A stretch of 64,000 bases of DNA from WHSW01 sp963846565 (GCA_963846565.1 CAWJWL010000005.1:558001-622000), one strand, 5' to 3'. Positions 26,057-35,263 are shown, counted from the first letter of the stretch. Numbers and translations are program-made. Notes: generated by a model from the letters alone, not told the origin.

Positions 26057-28011
26057 CGCTCTGCGCTCCGGCGCCGCGGTCGAGGGTTGATCGGCGTGTC
26101 TGGCTGGGGCACGGTGGTCTCGTCGGTCGTCGTGGTCGTCGGCTCCTCCTCCTCGACCAGCTTGCCGATGAAGATGGTGACGTCGTCGCCGACCCGCAAG
26201 CGGGTCCCCGAGGGTGGCGCCTGGTCGAGCACACGTCCGTCGTCGGAGGGGTCGGTCACGTCCTGGCGAACGATCTCGACGTCGAGGCCGCGGCCCGTGA
26301 GGTCCGGGACCGCGGTTTCCTCCGGCCGGCCGACGACATTCGGGACGATCACCGTGCCCGCGCCGGTGGAGACGATCAGGGTCACGGTGTCGCCGCGGCC
26401 GAGCTCGGAGCCCGGGCCGGGATCCTGGCCGATGACCGTGCCCTCGGGCTCGTCGGCATCGCGGGTGTCGACGTCGGGGATCAGGCCCTGGCGGCGCAGC
26501 GTCGACTCGGCGACCTCCTGCGATTGGCCGGTGAAGTCGTCGAGCGTGACCAGGTTCTCCCCCTTGGAGACGACCATCCTCACCACCGCGTCGCACTCGA
26601 CCTCGGTCCCGGCGATCGGCTCGGTCTCGATCACCCGCCCCTCGTCGATGTCCTTCGACGCCTGGCGGCGGGACTCGACCAGCAGGTTCGCGTCCGCGAG
26701 GATCCGCTTCGCGTCCGCCTCCGTCTCACCGCGGACCACGGGGACCGTCACGGCGAACCCCTCGGACACGGTCAGCTCCACCCCCGAGCCCTCGTCGACC
26801 TCGGTCCCGGCGGGCGGGTCCTGCTCGGTCACCGTCCCGTCCGGGGCGCAATTGGGGATCGGCGTCTCGCTCACGTCGAATCCGCGGTCCTCGAGCCCGG
26901 TGACCGCGATCGAGGACTGCTCGCCGATCACCGAGGGGACGTTGACCTTCTCCGGCCGGGTCAGCGCCCAGATCCCGACCGCGGCGCCGGCCAACGCGAG
27001 CACCGCGAGCACGATCGCCCGGCGGCGGGTGATCAGCTTCTTCGGGCCCTCCTCGGGCCCCAGCGGCGTCTCGCCGGTGCCGGGTTCCGCCCCGGCGCCC
27101 GCCGCGGAGCCGAGCGCGGCCCCGGCCGCGGCGCCTGCCGCCGCGGCGCCCAGCGTGCCCCACTGAGCGGTGTCGCCGAGCAAGCCGCCGGACGGATCCG
27201 CCTCGGCGAGATCGAGCGCGCGCAGGAACTCCTCCGCGGAGGCGAAGCGGTTCTGGGGCTCCTTCGCGAGCGCGCGCAGGACGACGGCGTCGAGCGCGGG
27301 AGTAACAGCCGGGTTGAGCTGGCTCGGCGGCCGCGGTTGCTCGGACACCTGCTTCAGCGCCACCGCGACGGGGCTGTCGGCGTCGAAGGGCACCCGCCCG
27401 GTGAGCGCCTCGTAGAGCATCACGCCAACGGAGTAGATGTCGGAAGCCGGGGTCACGTCGAGCCCCTGGGCCTGCTCGGGCGAGAGGTACTGCGCGGTGC
27501 CGAGGACCGAGCCGGTGGCCGTGATCTCGGAGACGCCGGCGCGGGCGATGCCGAAGTCGGTGACCCGAGCGCGGCCCTCGTGGTCGACCATCACGTTCTG
27601 CGGCTTCAGGTCGCGGTGGACGATCCCGCGCGCGTGCGCGAAGTGGGCGCCGGTGAGGACCTGGCGGGTGATCTCGACCGCCTCGCCGACGCTGAGGCCC
27701 CGCGCGATCAGGTCCTTGAGCATCGCCCCCTCGACGTACTCCATCGCGATCCAGTGCCGGCCGTCGGTGTCGCCGCGGTCGTAGACCCCGACGACGTTCG
27801 GGTGCTGGAGCCCGGCCGCCGCCTGCGCCTCGCGGCGGAAGCGCTCGACGAACTGCGCGTCCTGGGCGAAGCGCTCGTGCAGGAACTTGAGCGCCACGCG
27901 ACGGTTGAGCATGTCGTCGGTGGCCAGCCAGACGTCCGCCATCCCGCCGGAGCCGAGCTTGCCGATCAGGGTGTAGCGGCCTCCGATCACCTGTCCCGCG
28001 TCCAGTGGCAT
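26053..28011 (-). CDS. pknB: PASTA-domain Ser/Thr protein kinase PknB
   Basis: A 652-residue receptor kinase. The kinase domain (residues 10-280) shows IGKLGSGGMADVWLA, VALKFLHERF, HRDLKPQN, DFGIAR and TAQYLSPEQAQG. An Ala/Gly-rich juxtamembrane linker and one helix (about 330-350, AIVLAVLALAGAAVGIWAL) follow, then four external PASTA repeats (about 355-625) that bind muropeptide or lipid II, and a Thr/Pro tail. It is the usual last kinase of the actinobacterial fhaA-fhaB-pstP-rodA-pbpA-pknB operon, controlling wall synthesis and division; PstP is its counter-acting phosphatase. It starts 10 bp after pbpA. Confidence 0.95.
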   Translation of the reverse strand: MPLDAGQVIGGRYTLIGKLGSGGMADVWLATDDMLNRRVALKFLHERFAQDAQFVERFRREAQAAAGLQHPNVVGVYDRGDTDGRHWIAMEYVEGAMLKDLIARGLSVGEAVEITRQVLTGAHFAHARGIVHRDLKPQNVMVDHEGRARVTDFGIARAGVSEITATGSVLGTAQYLSPEQAQGLDVTPASDIYSVGVMLYEALTGRVPFDADSPVAVALKQVSEQPRPPSQLNPAVTPALDAVVLRALAKEPQNRFASAEEFLRALDLAEADPSGGLLGDTAQWGTLGAAAAGAAAGAALGSAAGAGAEPGTGETPLGPEEGPKKLITRRRAIVLAVLALAGAAVGIWALTRPEKVNVPSVIGEQSSIAVTGLEDRGFDVSETPIPNCAPDGTVTEQDPPAGTEVDEGSGVELTVSEGFAVTVPVVRGETEADAKRILADANLLVESRRQASKDIDEGRVIETEPIAGTEVECDAVVRMVVSKGENLVTLDDFTGQSQEVAESTLRRQGLIPDVDTRDADEPEGTVIGQDPGPGSELGRGDTVTLIVSTGAGTVIVPNVVGRPEETAVPDLTGRGLDVEIVRQDVTDPSDDGRVLDQAPPSGTRLRVGDDVTIFIGKLVEEEEPTTTTTDETTVPQPDTPINPRPRRRSAER

Positions 28012-28020
28012 CAGCCGACC

Positions 28021-29502
28021 TCAGCCATCCAGGAGGCTCTCCATCATCTCGGTCGCGATCGGGCCGGCGACCTCGCCGCCGAAGCAGCCGATGCAGCGCT
28101 CGATCGTCACCGCGACCGCGATCTGCGGGTCCTCGGAAGGGGCGAAGCCGATGAACCACGGCTGGTTGAGGCTGGTCGCGACGTCGATCTCCGCGGTTCC
28201 CGTCTTCCCGGCGAACTCGACGCCGCCGACGCTGAGGGCGGACGCGGTCCCCTCGCGGGTGACGTTGGTCATCATCTCGCTCACCTGCGCGGCGGACTCC
28301 TCGCTGATCACCTCGGCCTGCTCCTTGCCGTCGTCGAGCTCCTCGATCGTCCGGCCGTCCGGGTCCCTCGCCTCGAGCAGGAACGTCGGCTCCATCAAGG
28401 TCCCCTCGTTGGCGATGGTCGCCGCCACCTCGGCCATCTGCAGCGCGGATGCCAGATCCTGACCCTCCTCCCCACCCTGGCCGATCGCAACGCGGCCGAC
28501 GTCGAAGGCTTCCGTCACCAGCTTCCCGCCGGCGTTGTAGACGCCGCTCTCCTCCATCTGACCGTCCGGGTAGTCGAGCTTCGGCACCGAGTAGAACCCG
28601 AACCGCTCCATGTACTCCACCATCGTCTCGGTGCCGAGCTCCTCTCCCACCTGCGCCCAGTAGGTATTGACCGAGTTCGTCAGCGCCGCAGTCATGTCGA
28701 TGTCGCCGAAGCTGGCACCACCCGAGTTCTCGAGCGGCGCGCCGGAGATCTGCTTCGGCGAGTCGGCGTTCAAGACCGTGTCGGGATCGAACTCGCCCGA
28801 GTCGAGCGCCGCCGAGGCCGTGACCACCTTCATCGTCGAGCCGGGGGGATAGATGCTCTGCGTCGGGCGATTGAAGAGCGGTGAGCCCTCCGCGTTCGAG
28901 AGGCGGCTGAACTCGCCCTCCTGGTCGACGACGCCAGGGTCGAACCCGGGCACCGAGACCATCGCCTTCACGGCGCCGGTATTCGGATCGAGCGCGACCG
29001 CTGCGCCGCCGAGTCCGGGCTCGGGCGCGTTGGCGGCGAGGGCGCTCTCGAGCCCGTCGGTCGCGATCCGCTGAGCCTCGGCGTCGATCGTCAGCGTGAT
29101 GTCGGCCCCCTCCGGCTGCTGGTCGCGAATCTGGTCGATGAGCGTCTCGAACTCGTTCCCCTCGCCGGTCAACAGGTCGTTCTCGGACTCCTCGATGCCG
29201 GCGTTGCCGATGTCGACGAAGCTGTAGCCGACGGGGTGGCCGAACAGCGTTCCCTCCGGATAACGGCGGGCGTACACCGGGTGGCGCCCGCCGCCCTCGG
29301 GGAGGCTCTCCGCGATGAGCACGCCGTCCGCCGTCGTGATCGAGCCGCGCGGGATCTGGGACTGCTCGATGATCGGCCGGCGATTGGCGGTCTTGCCCTC
29401 GAGGTCCTCGGCGTCGAAGACGGCCCACTTCGAGGTGAAGTAGACGAGCGCCGTGAACAGGATCAGGATCACGACGTAGATGCGGACGATCGGCTGGTTC
29501 AC
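28021..29502 (-). CDS. pbpA: Class B penicillin-binding protein (PbpA-type transpeptidase)
   Basis: A 493-residue peptidoglycan transpeptidase. An N-terminal membrane anchor (about 5-25) precedes a dimerisation domain and the transpeptidase domain with Ser-Thr-Met-Lys (in YPPGSTMKVV), Ser-Val-Asn (TNSVNTYW) and Lys-Thr-Gly-Thr (FAGKTGTAE). It works with the SEDS glycosyltransferase encoded by the overlapping upstream gene. A Cys-x2-Cys pair near the C-terminus (ERCIGCFGG) lies in the external domain and could form a disulfide, a small oddity. It overlaps rodA by 4 bp. Confidence 0.94.
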   Translation of the reverse strand: MNQPIVRIYVVILILFTALVYFTSKWAVFDAEDLEGKTANRRPIIEQSQIPRGSITTADGVLIAESLPEGGGRHPVYARRYPEGTLFGHPVGYSFVDIGNAGIEESENDLLTGEGNEFETLIDQIRDQQPEGADITLTIDAEAQRIATDGLESALAANAPEPGLGGAAVALDPNTGAVKAMVSVPGFDPGVVDQEGEFSRLSNAEGSPLFNRPTQSIYPPGSTMKVVTASAALDSGEFDPDTVLNADSPKQISGAPLENSGGASFGDIDMTAALTNSVNTYWAQVGEELGTETMVEYMERFGFYSVPKLDYPDGQMEESGVYNAGGKLVTEAFDVGRVAIGQGGEEGQDLASALQMAEVAATIANEGTLMEPTFLLEARDPDGRTIEELDDGKEQAEVISEESAAQVSEMMTNVTREGTASALSVGGVEFAGKTGTAEIDVATSLNQPWFIGFAPSEDPQIAVAVTIERCIGCFGGEVAGPIATEMMESLLDG

Positions 29503-30839
29503 CCGGGCACCCCCGGCGGGCGGCGGGCGCGGTCGGAGACGAGCAGGAGAAGCGCCAGCAGGATCATGTTGGCGACCACGGAGCTACCGCCGAAGGAGAC
29601 GAAGGGCATCGTCACGCCCGTGAGTGGGATCGCCTTGGTGACGCCGCCGATGATCACGAACGCCTGCAGCGCGAAGATGGCGGTCAATCCAGCCGCCAAG
29701 AGCTTCGAGAACCCGTCGGGCGCCATCACCGCGGTCTTGAAGCCGCGAGCGGCGATCAGAGCGTAGATCGCGATCACCGCGCAGGCGCCGAAGAGGCCGA
29801 GCTCCATCGTGATCACGGCGAAGATGAAGTCCGTGTGCGGGGCCGGCAGGATCGAGCCGCACTCGGGGAACGGCTGCTGGCAGTCCGGGGCGAACGGCCC
29901 GGGCAGCTTCAAGAGCGAGTCGCCGAGGCCCTGCCCGAAGAGGCCGCCGTCGGCCTGCGCGAACAGTGACTGCTGCACCTGTCCGGCGCCGGCCGGCGCG
30001 TCAGCGCCGAACGGGTCGAGCCAAATGTCGAACCGGTCCTGGACGTGCGAGATGTTCGTGCCCAGAAAGTAGGCGCCGAGGCCGAACATCAAGAGGCCGA
30101 CGAGTACGTAGGAGAGCCGCCCGGTGGCGACGTAGAGCAGTGCGAGGAAGGCGCCGAAGAACATCAGCGAGCTGCCCAGGTCGCGGATGAAGACGAGCAT
30201 CAGCATCGCCGCTCCCCAGACGACGAGCAGGGGGCCGAAGTGCTTGAGCGGCGGGATCGTCAGCCCGAGGAAACGTCTCGCGGTAACCGACAAGACCTCG
30301 CGCTTCTCGGCCAGGTAGCTGGCGAGGAAGATGACGATGCAGATCTTCGCCAGCTCGGCGGGCTGGAACGAGATCGGGCCGATGTCGACCGAGAGGTAGG
30401 CGCCGTTCACCTGGTTGCGGGTTATGAACGGGCCCAGGAGCAGCAGGATCCCGACGAGCGCGATCAGGTAGCGGTAGCGCTCGAGCACGTGGTAGTCGCG
30501 CAGGACGACGATCGTGACGCAGAACAGCGCGAGCCCGAGGACGAAGACCGATGCCTGGTTGAAGGCGAACTCGTCGTCGATCCGGTAGATGACGACGAGG
30601 CCGATCGCCGCCAGCAGCGCACACAGGGGGAACAGGTACGGATCGGCGTTCGGGAGCCGGAAGCGCAGGAAGATGTGGGCGGCGAGGCAGAGGGCGAGGA
30701 AGTAGGCGCCGTAGGTGAGGCTGACGTCGCTGATCTCGACGTTGCCGTTCTTCGTCGTGATGAAGACGGCCGCGAACCCCGCGGTGACGAGGAGTGCGAC
30801 CGGGACGAGCGCGAGCAGCTCTCGGTTTCGGGAGGACAC
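29499..30839 (-). CDS. rodA: SEDS peptidoglycan glycosyltransferase (RodA/FtsW)
   Basis: A 446-residue protein with about 12 transmembrane helices that polymerises lipid II. Characteristic blocks are GPISFQPAELAKICIVIFLA, IRDLGSSLMFFGAFLALLYVATGR, LGDSLLKLPG and TMPFVSFGGSSVVANM. The catalytic-type Asp lies in RDLGSS, and the long external loop contains two Cys (PDCQQPFPEC) that could pair. It is between pstP and pbpA with a 4-bp overlap with pbpA; the SEDS/PBP pair is probably the elongation synthase. Confidence 0.94.
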   Translation of the reverse strand: MSSRNRELLALVPVALLVTAGFAAVFITTKNGNVEISDVSLTYGAYFLALCLAAHIFLRFRLPNADPYLFPLCALLAAIGLVVIYRIDDEFAFNQASVFVLGLALFCVTIVVLRDYHVLERYRYLIALVGILLLLGPFITRNQVNGAYLSVDIGPISFQPAELAKICIVIFLASYLAEKREVLSVTARRFLGLTIPPLKHFGPLLVVWGAAMLMLVFIRDLGSSLMFFGAFLALLYVATGRLSYVLVGLLMFGLGAYFLGTNISHVQDRFDIWLDPFGADAPAGAGQVQQSLFAQADGGLFGQGLGDSLLKLPGPFAPDCQQPFPECGSILPAPHTDFIFAVITMELGLFGACAVIAIYALIAARGFKTAVMAPDGFSKLLAAGLTAIFALQAFVIIGGVTKAIPLTGVTMPFVSFGGSSVVANMILLALLLLVSDRARRPPGVPG

Positions 30840-30847
30840 CGTGCGGG

Positions 30848-32239
30848 TCAGCCGCCGGGCGCCTGGCCGGAGCCGTCGCCCGCGCCGTTGCCGCCATCCC
30901 GTGGCTCGTCCCGCTGCCCACTGCCGGCGGTTCCGTTCCCCTCGGACTGGACTGTTGGGACTGTTGGGACTGTTGGGACTGTTGGGACTGTTGGGACTGT
31001 TGGGACTGTTGGGACTGTTGGGACTGTTGGGACTGCCCGGACTGCCCGGACTGCGGCGGCGCCTCGGGCGTCGTCGCCGGCACGGCGGCGTCCGCCTCGA
31101 GCGAATCGAGCAGTGACTCGGCGTCGTCGCGGCCCCGAAGGTCGTGGTTGATCGCCTCGTCGCGGCGATCCTCGGGCAGCGAGGCGACCTGGACCGGGAT
31201 CGAATAGACCTCGGAGTAGAGCTCGATCCCGAATGGCAGGTCGTACGGCAGGCCGCGGTAGAGGGCCAGGCGCCCGCCCTCGTCGGTGCCGAGGAAGTAG
31301 ACCTGCCGCGCGCCGTACCACGCGCCGAGCACGATCGCGGCGATCACCGCCAGCGACGCCAGCACCTTGGCCACCGTCTTGAAGCGCCTGCGCTCCGGCG
31401 GGTGCGCGCCGTGGCGCGCGGCCTCGCGGTGGGCGGCGGCGGCCCGCACACGCTCGCCGCTGATCCCCGCCTCCTCGGCGCTCGGGCCGATCAGGGTGGC
31501 GTCCTCGGTGACCGCCGGCGCCTCGGCGTCCTCGAGGCTGAAGGCGACGACGGTGATGTTGTCGCGGCCGCCCGCCTCGTTCGCCGCGCGAACGAGCGTC
31601 GTCACCGCCTGATCGAGGTTCTCCGACATCGCGAGGGTCTCGGCGATCCCGGCGTCCTTCACCATCGTCGTCAGGCCGTCGGAGCAGAGCAGGTAGATGT
31701 CGCCGGGGCGACCGCTGACCGTGAGCGTGTCGACCTCCACCCCGGACTCCGGGCCGAGCGCGCGGGTGATGATCGAGCGCTGCGGATGGTCCTCGGCCTG
31801 CGCCTCGGTGAGCCGGCCCTGGCGCCGGAGCTCCTCGACCAGCGAGTGGTCGGATGTCAGGCGCTTCAGCTCGCCGTCGCGAAAGAGGTACGCGCGGCTG
31901 TCACCGACGTGGGCGAAGCTGACCTCGTTGCCGTCGACGAGCGCCGCGGTCAGCGTCGTCCCCATGCCCTGGACCGAGGAATCGCTGAGGGCGAAGTCGT
32001 GAATGCGCTCGTTCGCGGTCTCGGCGATCGAGCGGAGGAACGCCTCCGCCGACTCCTGGCCGCGCTCGGCGGGCTCGAACGCGTCGGCGGCGATCTGCGA
32101 CGCGACCTCTCCCGCCTGGGCGCCGCCCATCCCGTCGGCGACCGCGAACATCGGCGCCCGCGCGTAGAGCGAGTCCTCGTTGGCTGTCCGCTGCGCTTCC
32201 GGTATCGGACCGGAAGGCCTGCTCGGCGACCCGGAGCAT
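30848..32239 (-). CDS. pstP: PP2C-family Ser/Thr phosphatase PstP, with two compensating indels as given
   Basis: Expected product is about 463 residues: a PP2C domain (RSDTG, ANEDS, MFAVADGMGGAQAG, DSRAYLF, DGLTTMV, GGRDNITVVAF), one helix (VLASLAVIAAIVLGAWYGA) and an external tail. It dephosphorylates the kinases and their targets. The frame needs one base removed near 32195 (after RSDTG) and one added near 30949. Total length stays a multiple of three, so the two changes cancel. After the second repair the tail is a Gly/Asp-rich stretch stopping 8 bp before rodA. The tail contains nine Gln-Gln-Ser repeats from a 9-bp DNA repeat. The ATG shares one base with the fhaB stop. Confidence 0.88.
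30949..31029 (-). repeat. Nine perfect 9-bp tandem repeats in the pstP tail
   Basis: Unit ggactgttg on the plus strand (caacagtcc on the coding strand) is repeated nine times without change, followed by two degenerate units (ggactgccc, 31030-31047). It codes for Gln-Gln-Ser in the pstP frame. The edge at 30948-30950 seems to have lost one G, which shifts the following frame. Confidence 0.93.
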
Positions 32240-32715
32240 TACTCGGGGACCTGGAGCTCGAAGCGGAACTCGGTGTCGCCGATCTTGATCTCGTCGAGGT
32301 CGCGGAGCTCGGCCTCGCCCTCGAGCACCGCGCCGTTGAGGAAGGTGCCGTTGGTCGAGTCCATGTCCTCTACGTAGTAGGAAGCGCCGCGTGAATAGAG
32401 GCGAACGTGGACGGCGGATGCGAAGCGGTCCTCGATCCGCACGTCGGCGTCAGCCGAGCGGCCGATCGAGAGGCCGCCGAAGAGGTCGAACCGCTCGCCC
32501 GGGTTGATCCCGCCCCCGCGAACCGCGACGAGCTCAGCGTCCGTCGCCGCCGCCCGGCCTCCAGGCCCGACGTCGTGGAACCCGGTCGACTCGGGAGCCG
32601 GAGCCGTGGTCGTCCGCAATTCCTTCAACGCGCTCCGCGAAACCCAGAGCAGGAACAGATAGAGCACGGCCAGGAAGCCGAACTTAAGTGCAACCGCAAT
32701 CGGATCGGAGTCCAT
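32239..32715 (-). CDS. fhaB: FHA-domain membrane protein FhaB (FipA-like)
   Basis: A 158-residue protein with one N-terminal helix (about 9-27) and a cytoplasmic FHA domain (about 80-150): GLSIGRSADADVRI, FASAVHVRLYSRGASYYVEDMDSTNGTFLNG. The conserved Gly-Arg-Ser, Ser-x-x-His and Ser-Thr-Asn-Gly residues of phosphothreonine-binding FHA domains are present. In mycobacteria FhaB couples PknA/PknB phosphorylation to the division machinery. Start and stop codons touch both neighbours (TAATG), so translation is coupled. Confidence 0.92.
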   Translation of the reverse strand: MDSDPIAVALKFGFLAVLYLFLLWVSRSALKELRTTTAPAPESTGFHDVGPGGRAAATDAELVAVRGGGINPGERFDLFGGLSIGRSADADVRIEDRFASAVHVRLYSRGASYYVEDMDSTNGTFLNGAVLEGEAELRDLDEIKIGDTEFRFELQVPE

Positions 32716-33479
32716 TAATGCTCGATGTCGAAGGTGAAGCGGATCGTGCCGAGGACGACCTCGTCACCGGGCGAGAGGCGCGAGGTGTCGACCTGGCGGC
32801 CGTTCACCTTCACCCCGTTGGTCGAGCCGAGGTCGACGATCTGCCAGTCGCCCGTCGGCCCGCGGCGAAGCTCGGCGTGGCGGCGGGAGATGTTCGGGTC
32901 GTTGAGGACGCAGTCGCACTCGCGCGAGCGGCCGAGCACGGCCGTCGGGCCGTCGAGCACGTAACGGCGGTCCTCGAGGGAGACGATCGCCTTCGTCTCG
33001 GTCAGGTGCGCGGCTGCCCGCTTGCGCGACTTCGTCTGCTTCGGCGGCACGCTGTAGACCATCGTGTGGCCCTGCTCGCCCTGCTCCGGGGCTTCCCCCT
33101 GGCGCGCGGGTGGCTTCACCAGTCTGGTCTGGATCCCGAACTCGCCCAGTCGCAGCCGCTCGTCGCCCTCGAGCTTCACCGCCGGCCGGGTCAGCAGCGC
33201 GTAGTCGTGGCGGCGCGCGTGCTCGAGGAGGTAGGTCGAGAGCTCCTGCTCGAGCGAGCGCTCATATCCCTCGAGCCTCTCCTTGTCCTCGGTCGAGAGC
33301 CAGACCGTGTACTGGTTCGGCACGTAGGTGCGCGAGACCGAGGCGGTTCGGTGCGCGTCCATCTCCTTCGCCAGCTTGCGTGCGATCTCGACCGGCTGCA
33401 CCTGCGAGGAGAAGGCACGGCTGAACACGCCTTCGACGAGGCTCTCGATCCGCTGCTCAAGGTTGCGCAGAACGCTGAT
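32715..33479 (-). CDS. fhaA: DUF3662/FHA-domain protein FhaA, probably starting at ATC
   Basis: A 254-residue cytoplasmic adaptor. The N-terminal DUF3662 domain (FSRAFSSQVQPVEIARKLAKEMD, SRTYVPNQYTVWLS) is followed by a linker and a C-terminal FHA domain (TAVLGRSRECDCVL, NISRRHAEL, DLGSTNGVKVNG). Relatives begin with a Met-Ser-Val-Leu-Arg-Asn-Leu-Glu-type sequence. Here the same residues SVLRNLEQRIESLVEG are coded, but the initiator position is ATC (33477-33479). No ATG, GTG or TTG exists in frame until GTG 33428, which would remove the conserved 17 residues. An ATC start, or a base error at that codon, is the likeliest explanation. Confidence 0.88.
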   Translation of the reverse strand: MSVLRNLEQRIESLVEGVFSRAFSSQVQPVEIARKLAKEMDAHRTASVSRTYVPNQYTVWLSTEDKERLEGYERSLEQELSTYLLEHARRHDYALLTRPAVKLEGDERLRLGEFGIQTRLVKPPARQGEAPEQGEQGHTMVYSVPPKQTKSRKRAAAHLTETKAIVSLEDRRYVLDGPTAVLGRSRECDCVLNDPNISRRHAELRRGPTGDWQIVDLGSTNGVKVNGRQVDTSRLSPGDEVVLGTIRFTFDIEH

Positions 33480-33551
33480 GGCTCGCCCTCTCTCGTCTCG
33501 CTGGCCGGCTCCGGGCAGGCCGGGCCGCTACGGGGTTGCGAGGCCCAAATC

Positions 33552-35063
33552 CTAGATGGCTGCGCCTGATTGGGACGGTGCCCGGTTCCAGCGCTCCGGA
33601 GCCTCCGCGCCCTCCCCCCGTGGCACGCGGAAGGCGATCGCCACGGCCGCGGCCCCCGCGAGGACGAGGATCGCGGGGCTTTGCGCGAGCGAACCGCTGC
33701 CCACGAGGGCGAGCGCGGCGTTCAGGCCGGCGGCCCAGAGCATGGCTCCGAGCAGGGCGATCGAGGCGTGGCGGGCGGTCAGAACCCACCCGAGTGCGAC
33801 TGCGGCGGCGGCGAACAGCGCCGCGCCCGCAAGGGAGGTGGGCGAGACCAGGGGGAGCAGGATCGCGTCCGCTGCGAGGCCCGCGTCGGAGGCCCACCCG
33901 GCGGGCGCTGGTTCGCCGAGCCCGAGGTCGGGTCCGGTGCCGAACGCGAGTCCGATTCCGGCCATCCAGGCCCAGGTACATGCACCGAGCACGGCTCTCG
34001 ACTGCGGGCTCGCGGCGGCGGCTCCGAGCGCCGCCGAGGCTGAGCCGATCCCGATCCAGCCGCAGATCGCACCGAGTGGCGCGACGAGCGCCACCGCCGG
34101 CGCACCGATCGCGAGCAGTGGGACACAGAGCAGGGAGGCGAGCAGCGCGAGACCGCCGGCGCCCAGCGGCCCGGCGAGGGCGACGAGCAGCGCGGCGCCG
34201 CCGACGAGGGCCAGAAGACGCGAAGCGTCGAGCGGGTGCCACTCGCGCTCGTGGGCGACGGAGCGCGGGCAGTCGTCGAGATGGTCGAGCTCGGCCTCGA
34301 GGCACTCGCCGAGCTCCTCGGCGCTCGGGCGCTCGATCGGATCCGGTTCGAGGCAGGCGTCGAGGGTGTCGGTGAGCCCCTCCGGCAGGTCCGGTCGCGC
34401 CTCGCGCAGCGGAGTGACGACGAGGCCGATCCGGCGCACGGTCGCCGCCGGGCTGGCCGCGGCGACCGGGTTGTCCCCGCTGAAGCACTCGTACAGCGTC
34501 ATCGCCAGCGAGTACACGTCGGATTCCGGGCCGGCCACGTCGCCCTCCGCCTGCTCGGGCGACATGTAGGCGAGCGTGCCGACCACCTGCCCGTCCGCGG
34601 TCAGGGTGGGGGCACCTGCGAGCCGGGCGATGCCGAAGTCCATCAGCTTTGCCCGCTGCGGCCCGTCGACGTCCTCGCGCACGATCACGTTGTCCGGCTT
34701 GATGTCGCGGTGGACGACACCGCGCTCGTGAGCGTGCGTGAGCGCCTCGCTGAGGTTGCGGCCGATCTGGCCGATCTCGCGATCGCAGAGCTCCCCGGAG
34801 CGATGCAGGTCGGCGAGGGTGCGGCCGCGGACGAGCTCGCTGACGAGCAGCGTCCTGTCGTCGCGCTCGCCGAACTCGTAGAGGGTGACGATGCCGGGGT
34901 GGTTGAGCCGCGCCGCAGCCTGCGCCTCGCGCAGCACCCAGCGCGGGTCGGAGTCGGCGACCTCCTTGATCGCGACCTCGCGCTGGAGGCGCTCGTCGTA
35001 GGCCCGGTAGACCGTCCCCATCCCGCCCGAGCCGATCCGCTCGAGCATCCGGAACCGATCCAT
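33552..35063 (-). CDS. Ser/Thr protein kinase with polytopic membrane C-terminus
   Basis: About 503 residues. The kinase domain (first ~265 residues) shows LERIGSGGMGTVYRAYD, VAIKEVAD, HRDIKPDN, DFGIARLAG and GTLAYMSPEQAEG. The remaining ~220 residues are strongly hydrophobic with about eight possible helices instead of the usual single helix and sensor. It takes the place of PknA at the head of the fhaA operon, 72 bp upstream of fhaA. ATG 35063 is chosen; GTG 35084 is also possible. An open extension to 35237 has no ribosome binding site and an atypical composition. Confidence 0.85.
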   Translation of the reverse strand: MDRFRMLERIGSGGMGTVYRAYDERLQREVAIKEVADSDPRWVLREAQAAARLNHPGIVTLYEFGERDDRTLLVSELVRGRTLADLHRSGELCDREIGQIGRNLSEALTHAHERGVVHRDIKPDNVIVREDVDGPQRAKLMDFGIARLAGAPTLTADGQVVGTLAYMSPEQAEGDVAGPESDVYSLAMTLYECFSGDNPVAAASPAATVRRIGLVVTPLREARPDLPEGLTDTLDACLEPDPIERPSAEELGECLEAELDHLDDCPRSVAHEREWHPLDASRLLALVGGAALLVALAGPLGAGGLALLASLLCVPLLAIGAPAVALVAPLGAICGWIGIGSASAALGAAAASPQSRAVLGACTWAWMAGIGLAFGTGPDLGLGEPAPAGWASDAGLAADAILLPLVSPTSLAGAALFAAAAVALGWVLTARHASIALLGAMLWAAGLNAALALVGSGSLAQSPAILVLAGAAAVAIAFRVPRGEGAEAPERWNRAPSQSGAAI

Positions 35064-35263
35064 CACCAAGTCGCCGTCCACCACCAGGCTGCGTTCGACG
35101 CTCGAACGCTCGTTCCTGCCAAGATTGCCGGGTCCCGGTGCCCGGCAGCCCGCGCGTGGGCGGTCACCATCGCCGCCGCGCCCGACGGCCGATGCGTCTT
35201 TGGCAGCGGTAATACTGTCCCCACGAGTGGCCCCCACTGAGGTGGGCGGAGCGTTCGCTATTC

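Noticed and set aside
26950..26975. GGCCGGGTCAGC inside pknB, identical to one end of the element
   Set aside because: It codes for an ordinary juxtamembrane stretch, and neither core nor second end is present.
25090..28884. Very long open frame antisense to pknB and pbpA
   Set aside because: High GC content keeps antisense frames open. The minus-strand genes have full family motifs and the antisense product has none.
30949..31047. Regular repeats that could suggest a CRISPR or non-coding array
   Set aside because: Units are 9 bp, contiguous and in frame with pstP, without spacers or cas genes.
35238..35256. GGTGGGCGGAGCGTTC, similar to the GGCGGGCGGAACGTTC end of the element
   Set aside because: The conserved core and the GACCCG end are missing. 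It could be a remnant, but the match is too short.
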